A stretch of 64,000 bases of DNA, from positions 186,001 to 250,000 of the forward strand of contig NZ_LFND01000004.1 in the NCBI RefSeq assembly GCF_001045465.1, read 5' to 3'. The position numbers were made by a program, and so were the translations under genes. The notes below the pieces were generated by a model. That model saw only the letters and a list, made by a program, of their open reading frames with translations, made no database searches and was not told the origin of the DNA. This DNA comes from Chryseobacterium angstadtii. GTDB taxonomy: Bacteria; Bacteroidota; Bacteroidia; Flavobacteriales; Weeksellaceae. Positions within the stretch are counted from its first letter, which is position 1; every line of letters starts with the position of its first letter. This document shows positions 51,236 through 60,183 of the stretch, in pieces.

Positions 51236-51267
51236 ATCCGGCCTCAGTTGATAATCAGAAGCCGGAT
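51236..51267 (-). promoter_or_regulatory. Intercistronic hairpin between TonB receptor and SIP genes
   Basis: ATCCGGC / GCCGGAT 7-bp stem around 18 nt; no T-run, so probably RNA stability or differential expression rather than termination. Confidence 0.5.
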
Positions 51268-51319
51268 CTGTTGTTATATGATGAATTTAAATCAAGGCTA
51301 AAGTGCTTTATTTAAATTA

Positions 51320-53533
51320 TTAAAAATCAAATGTATAAGAAAGGTTGAATGTTCTTCCTCTTCCTTTATAATTAAACAATTCAGGAAGTCCGTAAGTAGA
51401 ATATAAAACCTGGGAACGCTTGCTCCATATGGTCTGATAATCTGTATTGAACAGGTTCTGAATTCCTAAATTGAATTTCCCCCAATTGAAACGGTATCCT
51501 ACCATCAGGTCTGAAGTGTTGTAGCCATCAATTTCATTTTTCAGATCATCCGTCAGCTTGAAATTCTGCAGGGACTGGAATCTGAATGACCAGCTTTTAA
51601 CATTATACCCAATATAAGTCACCAATTTTGAAGGAGAGGCATTATAAATTTCCTGTTTCTTCCATTCGCCATTGTTGTCAACTTCTGATTTGATCAAAAG
51701 GCCACTGGCCCCGAAATAAACGCCATTGTTCATAGAGTAAGAAACCTCAGCTTCTATCCCCATATTTCTCAGCTTAAGGTCATTCACAAGAATCTGGAAT
51801 GTCTTCCTGTCAACGGTAACCGTTTTATCCGAATTACTTAAGAAACCTGCGATCTGTCCTCTCAATCCGCCTTTATTGATACGATAACCCACTTCAAACT
51901 GGTTGGTTTTGATGGCTTGTAACGGCTGTTCTTTTACATTGATACTTGAAGTGACATCCCAGTTTGCCCCGTTCAGCTTATAAACACCAATTCCGTAATA
52001 TTTCGAAGGGTCTGCCAGACTTACTCCCTGAGAAAATGTACCCCAGGCCTGATGCTGTTCGTTGAATTTGTACAGTAACCCTGCATTGGCCAGTGTTACA
52101 TTGTAGGAACTTTCTCCACCCGGAATCGGAGAAGCAGAATTTCCGTACCCCATCGCTACCTGCGTCTGCTGCACCGAACCTACAAAATCATCTACCTTTA
52201 CATTGATATTCTGATATCGGATTCCTCCGCTTAACTGAAGTTTGGGAAGGATATCATATTTGGCCTGAACATATCCCGCATAACTCTGCGAATGGTTGGT
52301 AGGATATCTTCCCAAGCTGTATTGGGTTTCGCTTACCAATCCACCGCTTGACATGGTTTTTGCCACATTATATACCGATTGGGTTCCTTCAAATTTTTCA
52401 AGATCAATGTCTACTCCATACGTAACATTCAGGTTTCTCCATGATTTGGATAATAAGGCTTTCAGACCGGAATAATAGGTATCCTGCTGTGAAGAAGACA
52501 TGTAAGCGATACTTTTTTTGTCCTGTAAAGTAACATTTCCGGGGAAAGGGTAAAATCCTAACTTCTCGCCTCTTGTCGCTAACTGTACATACAGATCCTG
52601 ACCGCCTAAAATATTGTTACCGTTATAAGCAACCGTTCCCATAAAGCGTTCGGTTCCAATGTTTTTATCGGATGAAAAACCGTCACGCATTTCAAGAAGC
52701 CCTGCATTTTTTGTTGTAAAAGCACTTAGATTCTCGCCCAGATAAAGGCTTCTGTCTCCGTTAAATTTAGAATTGTAATACTGAAGGGATGCCGTAATCT
52801 TATGCTTATTATTAAACTTATATCCTCCTGTTGCCAGTACATCAATTGACTGGTTGTACTGAAGATCGGTTTGTGTAATATCCGTTAAAACCTGTTTTTC
52901 ATCGGCTCCGTACACTCCACCATTCTGCTGGTAAGCAATTCCCAGTCTTCCGAAAAACTTCTCTCCTTTTACTGCAATGGCCTGAGCTGCACGGAAATCA
53001 TGATCATCTTTACCCATAAATCCGGTTCTTACACCCAGTTCTGTTTCACCGCTGATTCCTTTTTTAGGAGGTATTTTAGTGATGATATTAATGATACCGC
53101 CGGTTGCATTTCCTCCGTAAACAGAGCTGGCTCCGGAAAGCACTTCGATTCTTTCGATGTTAAATGGATCTATAGCGTCCAGCTGGCGGCTGATGGCACG
53201 GATGCTGTTCAATGAAATCCCGTCTATCATTACCAATGCAGAACGTCCTCTCATATTCTGTCCATAATTGGTTCTTCCCTGCGGGCCGATATCCATGCTT
53301 GGAATCAGGATAGAGAGCATTTCTTTGATAGGAACTCCGCTCTTTGCCTGTTCCTGAATTTTTTCTTTCTGAACCACCCACACTGTTCCCGGAATATCTG
53401 AGATCTTTGTTGGTTTTCTGGATGCAACAATCACTACATCGTCAATACCTTTAGAGGCTATAGAATCATTTGATGTTTGGGAAAATACAATTCCCGATGT
53501 CAAAAGACCTATGAATGCATACTGCTTTTTCAT
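51320..53533 (-). CDS. TonB-dependent outer-membrane receptor, probable siderophore receptor
   Basis: 737 residues: signal peptide 1-18, TonB-box-like DDVVIVASRKPTKI near 31-44, plug domain with PIKEMLSILIPSMDI and VYGGNATGGIINIITK (about 137-152), and a 22-strand barrel ending in TFNLSYTFDF with the terminal Phe needed for insertion. Ligand assigned from the adjacent siderophore-interacting protein; ferric siderophore uptake is likely but the siderophore is not identifiable. Promoter element TAAATTTG at 53562-53569. No Fur-type box could be defended. Confidence 0.93.
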   Translation of the reverse strand: MKKQYAFIGLLTSGIVFSQTSNDSIASKGIDDVVIVASRKPTKISDIPGTVWVVQKEKIQEQAKSGVPIKEMLSILIPSMDIGPQGRTNYGQNMRGRSALVMIDGISLNSIRAISRQLDAIDPFNIERIEVLSGASSVYGGNATGGIINIITKIPPKKGISGETELGVRTGFMGKDDHDFRAAQAIAVKGEKFFGRLGIAYQQNGGVYGADEKQVLTDITQTDLQYNQSIDVLATGGYKFNNKHKITASLQYYNSKFNGDRSLYLGENLSAFTTKNAGLLEMRDGFSSDKNIGTERFMGTVAYNGNNILGGQDLYVQLATRGEKLGFYPFPGNVTLQDKKSIAYMSSSQQDTYYSGLKALLSKSWRNLNVTYGVDIDLEKFEGTQSVYNVAKTMSSGGLVSETQYSLGRYPTNHSQSYAGYVQAKYDILPKLQLSGGIRYQNINVKVDDFVGSVQQTQVAMGYGNSASPIPGGESSYNVTLANAGLLYKFNEQHQAWGTFSQGVSLADPSKYYGIGVYKLNGANWDVTSSINVKEQPLQAIKTNQFEVGYRINKGGLRGQIAGFLSNSDKTVTVDRKTFQILVNDLKLRNMGIEAEVSYSMNNGVYFGASGLLIKSEVDNNGEWKKQEIYNASPSKLVTYIGYNVKSWSFRFQSLQNFKLTDDLKNEIDGYNTSDLMVGYRFNWGKFNLGIQNLFNTDYQTIWSKRSQVLYSTYGLPELFNYKGRGRTFNLSYTFDF

Positions 53534-53561
53534 TCTTTCTACTCACATTTTTATAATCTGC

Positions 53562-53569
53562 CAAATTTA
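53562..53569 (-). promoter_or_regulatory. -7 element TAAATTTG of TonB receptor gene
   Basis: Exact consensus on the minus strand; leader about 24 nt. The -33 spacing is poor, as often in regulated genes. Confidence 0.5.
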
Positions 53570-53656
53570 ATTTTTATTTAGAAGTAATAAAAATAACAAG
53601 GTATGAATTTTTTCATTTTTATTAAAAAACATGTTCATTTATCTCTGAAAACGTAA

Positions 53657-53684
53657 GATCCCGGACTTCGCAAAGCCCAGGATC
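53657..53684 (-). terminator. Hairpin after the efflux operon
   Basis: 11-bp stem on the minus strand (GATCCTGGGCTT / AAGTCCGGGATC with two G-U pairs, TGCG loop), 23 nt after the MFS stop; only a weak T-run follows. Confidence 0.65.
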
Positions 53685-53707
53685 CTACTCATGAAAACAA
53701 GGTATCT

Positions 53708-55300
53708 TTAAACCGCAGGCCCGGCTGCGTCTTTTATCTCTTCCAACAATTTTTTTCTTTCGCGTAACCTTCTTCTGGCTATCACAGATTTCCCGCTGAG
53801 AACTCTGATGAATCTCAGATATCGGAATCTTTCTCTTCCGAAATGATGAGTGATTACATACAGCAATACCCCAAAACCTGCCCAAATAATATACCCAAAA
53901 ATCTTTTTCCCTGAAATAATGACCGCATTAAGCTGAAGGGTTTTCATATTCGCTGCTAAAGTCTGCGGACTCACTGTCATCCCATCAATATACACCGCAA
54001 GATCTCCTATTGCCGTTATCTGAAAACGATACTGGAACCACGAATAGATGGCTGCAAAAAAGCCTACCGAAAGAAATGTTCTCCATACCAGGACCAATCC
54101 AATCGCCGCCAGCATATCCTCCATTTCAAGTTTATCCAGCGTGTAGAACCATACGGAAATAAATAATGAACACGTTCCATATCCCTTTAGAAACATTGGC
54201 AGATACCAGTTTTCGTAGTTGAATTCTAAAACCATTGAGAAGTACATTACCAATGCATAGCCCATCATGGCGGAAAATCCTGAGAAAATAAACATCTTCA
54301 ACGGTATTTCTTTTTTGAACCAGAAAACTGCAACGATTCCTGCCAGAACAATCCCGGGAATCATGAGCATATTCAACCCTGCATTAGTCTGCTGATCATA
54401 GCCAAGAACTCCTACTGCAAAAGTATTCTGAAGAGTGGTTGTTCCCAGAAACATTCCCAGCCAAGACAACATAAAAAGACCGTGCTGTACATTGTTCCGG
54501 GTAAATATTTTAAATGATAAATAGGGTCTTTTTAAAGTAAACTGACGCACTACCAATAAAGCAAAACTCACAAAAGCCGCTATACTCGCATTCATAATAT
54601 TCTTTGAATTCAACCAGTCCTGCTGCTTTCCGAAAGAAAATACATAAGCAGAAAACATAAATGCAGAAATAAACAGCAGAATACTCATCCAGTCAATATA
54701 ATGAAGAGGAACTTTTAATGCAAAGTATTTATCGTGCATAAAAATCCAGTGTATCAAAGCGAGTATAAAGCACAATACCCCAATAATCACATAGAAATGC
54801 TGCCAGTTATAATGAATAGAAACTACCACAGCATAATAAGCGATTACCTGATTCATCACCAGCACGAAGGTGTAGAACAGTCCGTAAAACATTCCTCTGT
54901 TTCCGATCATCATCATCAAAGGAAGAAACAGTTCTATGGTTACCATCATCTTTAAAAATCCCGTACATAATGCTGTAAATATAAACACCATTGGTTGTGT
55001 GGCAGTTGCGTTGATGTAACTCAGCAACCCCAAAAGCACAAGAAGCACCGCCATTTTGTCTCTCACCTTGAATCTCAGCTTCATTCTGAGAACAATCGGC
55101 ATACAGGCTCCCATACCGATAGTGGTGGCGTAATTCGCCCACATAAAATATTCTGTCATGGCTCCGGTACCGCTCACCAGATAGCTGATGTTTCCGGTAT
55201 ACACCCCGCCAATAGGCATCACCACTGCCAATAGCAATACAATAAGCAGCAGCTGTATGGGTTTGGGTACCCAGTCGTTGTATAGTCCTTTGTTGTACAT
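53708..55300 (-). CDS. 14-helix MFS drug exporter of a tripartite efflux system (EmrB-like)
   Basis: 530-residue inner-membrane protein with about 14 hydrophobic spans. It is a diverged EmrB/DHA2-type exporter: the short GNRGMFYG motif near 131 and the DWLNS loop near 224 replace the canonical DHA2 signatures. It is the last gene of the TolC-HlyD-MFS set, the standard order for an EmrAB-TolC-like pump driven by proton motive force. Basic C-terminal tail (RRRLRERKK). Such proteins in this phylum are sometimes mislabelled as carotenoid oxygenases. Substrate unknown. Confidence 0.83.
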   Translation of the reverse strand: MYNKGLYNDWVPKPIQLLLIVLLLAVVMPIGGVYTGNISYLVSGTGAMTEYFMWANYATTIGMGACMPIVLRMKLRFKVRDKMAVLLVLLGLLSYINATATQPMVFIFTALCTGFLKMMVTIELFLPLMMMIGNRGMFYGLFYTFVLVMNQVIAYYAVVVSIHYNWQHFYVIIGVLCFILALIHWIFMHDKYFALKVPLHYIDWMSILLFISAFMFSAYVFSFGKQQDWLNSKNIMNASIAAFVSFALLVVRQFTLKRPYLSFKIFTRNNVQHGLFMLSWLGMFLGTTTLQNTFAVGVLGYDQQTNAGLNMLMIPGIVLAGIVAVFWFKKEIPLKMFIFSGFSAMMGYALVMYFSMVLEFNYENWYLPMFLKGYGTCSLFISVWFYTLDKLEMEDMLAAIGLVLVWRTFLSVGFFAAIYSWFQYRFQITAIGDLAVYIDGMTVSPQTLAANMKTLQLNAVIISGKKIFGYIIWAGFGVLLYVITHHFGRERFRYLRFIRVLSGKSVIARRRLRERKKLLEEIKDAAGPAV

Positions 55301-55310
55301 GGATTTAGAG

Positions 55311-55373
55311 GTTAGATGTTAGAAGTTAGAAGTTAGAAGTTAGGGGTGGAAGTTAGAAGATGGGAGATGGAGG
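55311..55373. repeat. GTTAGAA heptamer array
   Basis: Nine units in 7-nt register: GTTAGAT, GTTAGAA three times, GTTAGGG, GTGGAAG, TTAGAAG, ATGGGAG, ATGGAGG; the reverse-strand form of the TTCTAAC arrays. It sits inside the efflux operon, between the HlyD and MFS genes (242-nt gap). Confidence 0.85.
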
Positions 55374-55542
55374 TTTTTCTTTGTCGTTATACTACTAAAT
55401 TCCAAATAAGTTCTGTTGAAATAAGGTGAAATTATAAGAAAGGTACCGGAAGCTATGATCAGTCTTCATCAACTTCCCTTTTCTGACTTCCGGCTTCCTT
55501 TCTAAAAATCTTTCAATCATTTAATTTTTAAATCTTTCAATC

Positions 55543-56655
55543 CTAATTCACATTCACATTCATATTCATTCCCGCGCTGAGTTTTTCCAGATCTTCTCTT
55601 TTATTGGAAGTACTGAACTCTATTCTTACAGGGATTCTCTGCTGTACTTTAATGAAATTTCCCGTAGAATTATCTGTAGGAACACTTGAATATCTGGATC
55701 CGGTGGCTGCAGAAACAGCGGTTACGATTCCTTCAAATTTCTTTCCTCCCAGTGCATCGGCAGTCATGGTTATTTTTTCTCCGATCCTGATATGAGGCAT
55801 CTGGCTTTCCAGGAAATTTGCCGTTACCCATTTCTGGCCGTTCAGTACGATGGTGGCTACCTGCTGTCCGGGCTGGATCAATTGGCCTTCAGAAATTGTT
55901 CTGCGTCCCATTATTCCGTCATAAGGTGCTGTAATGACTGTATATGAAAGGTTGATTTTAGCCATATCCAGAGCAGATTTTGTTCTTTTGATCTCTGCAT
56001 CGTTAATTCCCAGCTTGCTTTTCACTTCAGTAGTGGAAAGATTGGCAGACTGCTTTTGATTAACCAATGTTTCATAAGCCGCTTTCTGGGCATCATATTC
56101 CGTTTTGATCTGATCATATTGTTGTCTGGTAACCGCTTCTGCAGAAAGAAGGTTTTTGTATCGGTTTAAATTCTGCTCGGCATTCCATAATCTTGCTTTT
56201 GCTCCTGCGATATTGGATTCCATTACACTTACATTGTTTGAAACGGTATTCACAGATGAGCTTGTGGCTGATCTTTGAGCCAGAGCGTTCTGATAAGCAG
56301 CTTCTGCCTGACCCAATTGAGTCAATATTTCATTTTTATCCAGAATAACCAGCGTATCTCCTTTTTTAACTTTCTGGTGTTCGATAAATTTAATGTCTTT
56401 GATGTAAGCAGAAACCCTGGTATTAATCGGGTTGATAAATTCTTCTACCTGAGCAGCTTCCGTGTAAGTCTTATCTCCTACATGAAAATATTCCCGCACA
56501 AGCCAGAAAAGCCCGAATCCTATGATTAAAAACACAACGGTATTTGAAATAATGGCTCTTATCTTATTTTTCCTGTTCTGTTTCTTTTTAACTGCTGCTC
56601 CCGACTGTGCCGGAGCAGGCTGTGTATTTTGAGTGGTTTGTTCCTTGTTTTCCAT
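55543..56655 (-). CDS. HlyD/EmrA-family membrane fusion protein
   Basis: Periplasmic adaptor linking the inner-membrane exporter to TolC. 370 residues: cytoplasmic Gln/Ala-rich head, one transmembrane helix at about 33-53, biotinyl/lipoyl-like half-motif (VSAYIKDIKFIEHQKVKKGDTLVILD near 78-103), long coiled-coil hairpin (about 108-215, LGQAEAAYQNALAQ and IKTEYDAQKAAYETL), second lipoyl half (TVITAPYDGIMGRRTISEGQLIQPG near 238) and beta-barrel end. Lies 25 nt after the TolC gene. Confidence 0.93.
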   Translation of the reverse strand: MENKEQTTQNTQPAPAQSGAAVKKKQNRKNKIRAIISNTVVFLIIGFGLFWLVREYFHVGDKTYTEAAQVEEFINPINTRVSAYIKDIKFIEHQKVKKGDTLVILDKNEILTQLGQAEAAYQNALAQRSATSSSVNTVSNNVSVMESNIAGAKARLWNAEQNLNRYKNLLSAEAVTRQQYDQIKTEYDAQKAAYETLVNQKQSANLSTTEVKSKLGINDAEIKRTKSALDMAKINLSYTVITAPYDGIMGRRTISEGQLIQPGQQVATIVLNGQKWVTANFLESQMPHIRIGEKITMTADALGGKKFEGIVTAVSAATGSRYSSVPTDNSTGNFIKVQQRIPVRIEFSTSNKREDLEKLSAGMNMNVNVN

Positions 56656-56680
56656 TGTTCCTGATTTTCAGTTTTAAAAA

Positions 56681-57991
56681 TTAAAGGGTCCCTGCAGTTT
56701 TCAGCAGGTTATAATATTGATACAGCACATTGATTTCGGCATTGGCAAAATCCAGTTCAGACTGAAGCTTCTGATTCTGTGCATCAATCATTTCAGCCTG
56801 TACGGCCAGCTGATTTAAATATTTGGCTTCTGTAATCTTATAGTTTTCCTCTGCCAGTCTTTTTGCATCATCCAGGATATCAGCCTGCTGGATGGATTCC
56901 TGATATTTCACATAGGCTGCATTCACTGCCATATCTACATTTTGCAGCGTTAATGTCACTGCATCTCCGGCCTGATCTTTCTGTATTTCACCAAGCTTTA
57001 CTTTCTCTTTGGTTCTGTATAAATTATCAATATTATAACTCAGTGAGACGCCAGCCTGCCAGCCTCCGGAATACATATCCAGAACAGGATTTCTTGTCGT
57101 GATCGGACGTTGCAAAGTATAACCTCCAAATCCGGCCAGCGTTGGCAACCGATCTGTTTTAATAATTTCGATATTTTTATCCGCAACATCCCTGTTTTTC
57201 TTAGCGGATTTCAATTGAGGATTGCTTGTATGAGCGAGATCCATATAATACTCCATTCCTAATCCTGATCCCTTATCCGCTACATTTTCTACAGGAACAA
57301 TCTCCGTATCAGAGGGTAATCCTAAGGCAATATTTAAATTATAATTAAGGATCTTTTTATTATTGGTAAGGGTCAGAATTCCCTGATCCAGGTTCTTGAT
57401 GGCCAATTCACCCCGTATGACTTCATTTCGGGTCACCATTCCCTGTTGGTAAAATTTCTGGATGTTTTTAAGACGTTCCAGAGCCAGCTTCTTATTGTTC
57501 TGAAAAACAGATTCCTGATTGACTGTTTTGTAAACATCCAGATAGTTGGAAATCACGAGAAATTTTACATCCTGTTTATTTTTTTCCAGATCCAGCTCAG
57601 AAAGCTGTTCACGCAACCCTGCCATTTCAACAGACTTATTCACCAAACCTCCTTTAAAGATCAGTTGAGTGGCCTGTACGGCATAAGAGCTTCCGTAATG
57701 AGGCATCGGAACATTCACGGAATTGGAAAAATCTTTGTCTATGGCTACAGCATCCCCTAAGTAAAATTGGCTTGTAGAAGCTGTAAGTGTCGGAAGTTTC
57801 TGAAGTTTTACAATATGGATATTTTGTTTGGCTATATCAATATTCCGTGCAGTTACCTTTAACTGCTGGTGATTTTTAACAGCCATATCGGCCACCTCAC
57901 CTGCGGTCATCTGTTTGATCTGTTGAGAAAAAAACAACGCAGGAAATAGAGCTGCCATGAGTGACAGTGCTGTTTTTATGTTGTTTGTCAT
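56681..57991 (-). CDS. TolC-family outer-membrane efflux channel
   Basis: 436 residues, signal peptide about 1-22, two OEP repeats of long helices (VKNHQQLKVTARNIDIAKQNI near 33 and TSNPQLKSAKKNRDVADKNIEIIK near 252) forming the alpha-barrel. First gene of the efflux operon with the best promoter in the window, TTTG-N19-TAACTTTG at 58012-58042, and a 5' leader of about 16 nt. Regulation by the AraC protein encoded immediately upstream on the same strand is likely. Confidence 0.92.
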   Translation of the reverse strand: MTNNIKTALSLMAALFPALFFSQQIKQMTAGEVADMAVKNHQQLKVTARNIDIAKQNIHIVKLQKLPTLTASTSQFYLGDAVAIDKDFSNSVNVPMPHYGSSYAVQATQLIFKGGLVNKSVEMAGLREQLSELDLEKNKQDVKFLVISNYLDVYKTVNQESVFQNNKKLALERLKNIQKFYQQGMVTRNEVIRGELAIKNLDQGILTLTNNKKILNYNLNIALGLPSDTEIVPVENVADKGSGLGMEYYMDLAHTSNPQLKSAKKNRDVADKNIEIIKTDRLPTLAGFGGYTLQRPITTRNPVLDMYSGGWQAGVSLSYNIDNLYRTKEKVKLGEIQKDQAGDAVTLTLQNVDMAVNAAYVKYQESIQQADILDDAKRLAEENYKITEAKYLNQLAVQAEMIDAQNQKLQSELDFANAEINVLYQYYNLLKTAGTL

Positions 57992-58011
57992 TGTACCTTG
58001 TTTTATGAAGG

Positions 58012-58042
58012 CAAAGTTACAACCACAGCAAAGTCAATCAAA
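58012..58042 (-). promoter_or_regulatory. Efflux operon promoter TTTG-N19-TAACTTTG
   Basis: -7 TAACTTTG at 58012-58019 and -33 TTTG at 58039-58042 on the minus strand, exactly 19 nt apart. Confidence 0.75.
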
Positions 58043-58080
58043 TGTTTGAATTTTGGAAAAAGATGTTCAAATGTAAGATT

Positions 58081-58926
58081 TTAGTTTTCGAACTGATGTC
58101 GGTACTGGCTCGGGCTTACTTCAAGATGCTTTTTAAAAAAGTGGGAAAATGAGTACTGATCGCTGAAGCCGAGGATAGAAGATACTTCGGAAACCGATTT
58201 ATTGGAGGAGTTCAGCAGTACTTTCGCTTCATTCATAACTATTAAAGCAATAATCTGACTGGCTGATTTTCCTGTCACAGATTTCACCACGGAAGAAAGA
58301 TGTCTGGTTGTAATCAGCTGCCGGCCCGCATAGAACTCAACCGTTCTCTCCGTAAGATGATATCTGGTAAGATCCGTGAGAAATACAAAAACTATTTCTT
58401 CCTGTCTGGACATCTGGTTCATAGAACTATTATCTTCTTTGGAAATAATGCCTGCCATCTGATAACAGAAAACGGAAAAGAGATGTTCTACCATTTCTTT
58501 TTTATACAACATATCAGTTTCAGAATCAAGAATATACTTCAGAAAATTGACGCTTTTCCAGACAATTTCCATTTCATTTTCGGGAAAAGCAACTCCCTTG
58601 TTCATCTGTTGGCGAAAATAACGATAGGTAATCAGTCTGTTGAATTTCAAAGATAATGCTGCGATAAATTCTCTTTTATAGGAGACCATTCTGGACTGAA
58701 AATCCTCACTTACAGAAACCATTTCGTACACCGTCTGAGGATCGGTTACCATAAACATATTCGCAGAAAGCTCCAGATCGCTGAAGTGCTGACGGAGCTT
58801 TATACTTCCTGACTTAATGAAAACAAAGGCAGGATAGTCCGGACGGAAGGGTTTATCCGCCGAAATTCTTTCGAAAATATTATGCTGGGTAAAAATTTCT
58901 ACACCAAATTTTTCTAAGGCTGACAT
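58081..58926 (-). CDS. AraC-family transcriptional regulator
   Basis: 281 residues. ATG at 58926 chosen over the GTG 3 nt upstream. N-terminal cupin-like sensor (about 1-150, SIKLRQHFSDLELSANMFMV), C-terminal two-helix-turn-helix domain (TRHLSSVVKSVTGKSASQIIALIVMNEAKVLL about 205-236; SVSEVSSILGFSDQYSFSHFFKKHLEVSPSQYR about 243-275, the AraC signature). Position upstream of the TolC-HlyD-MFS genes on the same strand suggests it senses a pump substrate. Its -7 element ends 4 nt before the ATG, so the mRNA is predicted to be leaderless. Confidence 0.93.
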   Translation of the reverse strand: MSALEKFGVEIFTQHNIFERISADKPFRPDYPAFVFIKSGSIKLRQHFSDLELSANMFMVTDPQTVYEMVSVSEDFQSRMVSYKREFIAALSLKFNRLITYRYFRQQMNKGVAFPENEMEIVWKSVNFLKYILDSETDMLYKKEMVEHLFSVFCYQMAGIISKEDNSSMNQMSRQEEIVFVFLTDLTRYHLTERTVEFYAGRQLITTRHLSSVVKSVTGKSASQIIALIVMNEAKVLLNSSNKSVSEVSSILGFSDQYSFSHFFKKHLEVSPSQYRHQFEN

Positions 58927-58930
58927 CACA

Positions 58931-58961
58931 CAAATGTAGCCAATATATTCTGTGCTTACAA
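58931..58961 (-). promoter_or_regulatory. AraC gene promoter TTG-N20-TACATTTG
   Basis: -7 at 58931-58938, TTG at 58959-58961, immediately after the DUF2891 stop codon. Confidence 0.65.
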
Positions 58962-58965
58962 TATT

Positions 58966-60033
58966 TTAGTCCTCCAGAGAATATACCGCAAAGCTGGCCA
59001 ACCAGTGATCTCCGCCATAATTTCCCTGGAAGAGCAAAGGAAGTCCGTTAGCTAAAAATACATCCGCTGTTTTTTTGAAATTTTTCTTCAGAGGATGTCC
59101 GTCAGGCATTGCTTTTGATATTCCCTTCATACACCATGCTTTGGAAAAGGAAAGCCCAACAAGGTGAACGGTTTGATAGTCACTCAGGTCACTTACCACA
59201 GGAATTTTTTCAATATTCTCCAAACTTCTCTTTTCATAGAAATTATTCAACCACAGAACAAATTCCTTTTGCGGTAATACTCTTCTCATCAAATCTGCAA
59301 TTTCAAGACTTGGAGAAAAGAAATCTGAACCGTCCGGTTCAAGATAAGCAGGTGTTTTCTGATCTTTTCCGTAAAAATATTTTGCTTTTTCCTTCAGCTG
59401 GTTCTCAAATTCCTTATCATTGTTTGCAATGGCCCAGTCGATGGCAAAAGCCAGTCCGAATGCCGTATTCGGGTGAACTCCTGTCCTATTGGGATAGGTC
59501 TGTTTGGGAAGATAAGCTTTCCATGACTGTAAGATCTTATCTGTTAATGGTTTTAAATTTTCATGCCAGATCTTAGCTTTAGGATGAGTCCAGGTGGTCA
59601 GTTCTTCATCAAGCTTTAGCAGCCACGCCCAGCCATAGGTTCTTTCAAAAGTGGTAGTCAATTGATACTTTGTGAAATAATCAGCTTCAGTCTGTAGATT
59701 TTCTTTACTTAACGAGTTGTCAAGAATTTTTTCAATGTCTTTTGCATTGGCAAGATTCGGTTTTGTCTTCAGCAGTCTTACCAGCATCCAGTGGCCGTGA
59801 ACGGAGCTATGCCAGTCGAAACAGCCATAAAAACTGGGATGCAGATCTTTTGGAGTTAAAGGAACTTCCCCCGCATTATTGATGATATGTGCCGTTTTGT
59901 TAGGATATTCCTGATTGATACAATGAAGTGGTTTTTCTAATAATTTAGACGCCATTTCGTCGGTAAGTTTCGGAGCTTCCTGGGCATACATCAAAAATGG
60001 AGCAAACGCGAATGCTAAAAGACTTTTTTTCAT
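58966..60033 (-). CDS. DUF2891-family secreted protein
   Basis: 355 residues, signal peptide 1-17 (cleavage after MYAQ). HPSFYGCFDWHSSVHGHWMLVRLL near 66-89 is the family hallmark; the fold is an (alpha/alpha)-toroid-like helical protein with a central cleft, by similarity to glycoside hydrolase or lyase scaffolds. Two conserved acidic clusters (YLEPDGSDFFSPSLEIADLMRR near 225) line the putative site. No biochemical function is established for the family. Monocistronic. Confidence 0.85.
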   Translation of the reverse strand: MKKSLLAFAFAPFLMYAQEAPKLTDEMASKLLEKPLHCINQEYPNKTAHIINNAGEVPLTPKDLHPSFYGCFDWHSSVHGHWMLVRLLKTKPNLANAKDIEKILDNSLSKENLQTEADYFTKYQLTTTFERTYGWAWLLKLDEELTTWTHPKAKIWHENLKPLTDKILQSWKAYLPKQTYPNRTGVHPNTAFGLAFAIDWAIANNDKEFENQLKEKAKYFYGKDQKTPAYLEPDGSDFFSPSLEIADLMRRVLPQKEFVLWLNNFYEKRSLENIEKIPVVSDLSDYQTVHLVGLSFSKAWCMKGISKAMPDGHPLKKNFKKTADVFLANGLPLLFQGNYGGDHWLASFAVYSLED

Positions 60034-60183
60034 TCATTAAAAATAGAAAATTATTTACATTTCAAATAGATTTAAAAGCGTATTAAAATAACCAAATCTC
60101 AAATATTTTAGATAAAACACAACAATTCATCACAAAACAGATATTTAAGCATAATATTTGATAAGATTCAATAAAAAATATTC

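Noticed and set aside
51320..53569. Fur box before the TonB receptor gene
   Set aside because: No sequence near the promoter matched a 19-bp Fur palindrome well enough to claim.
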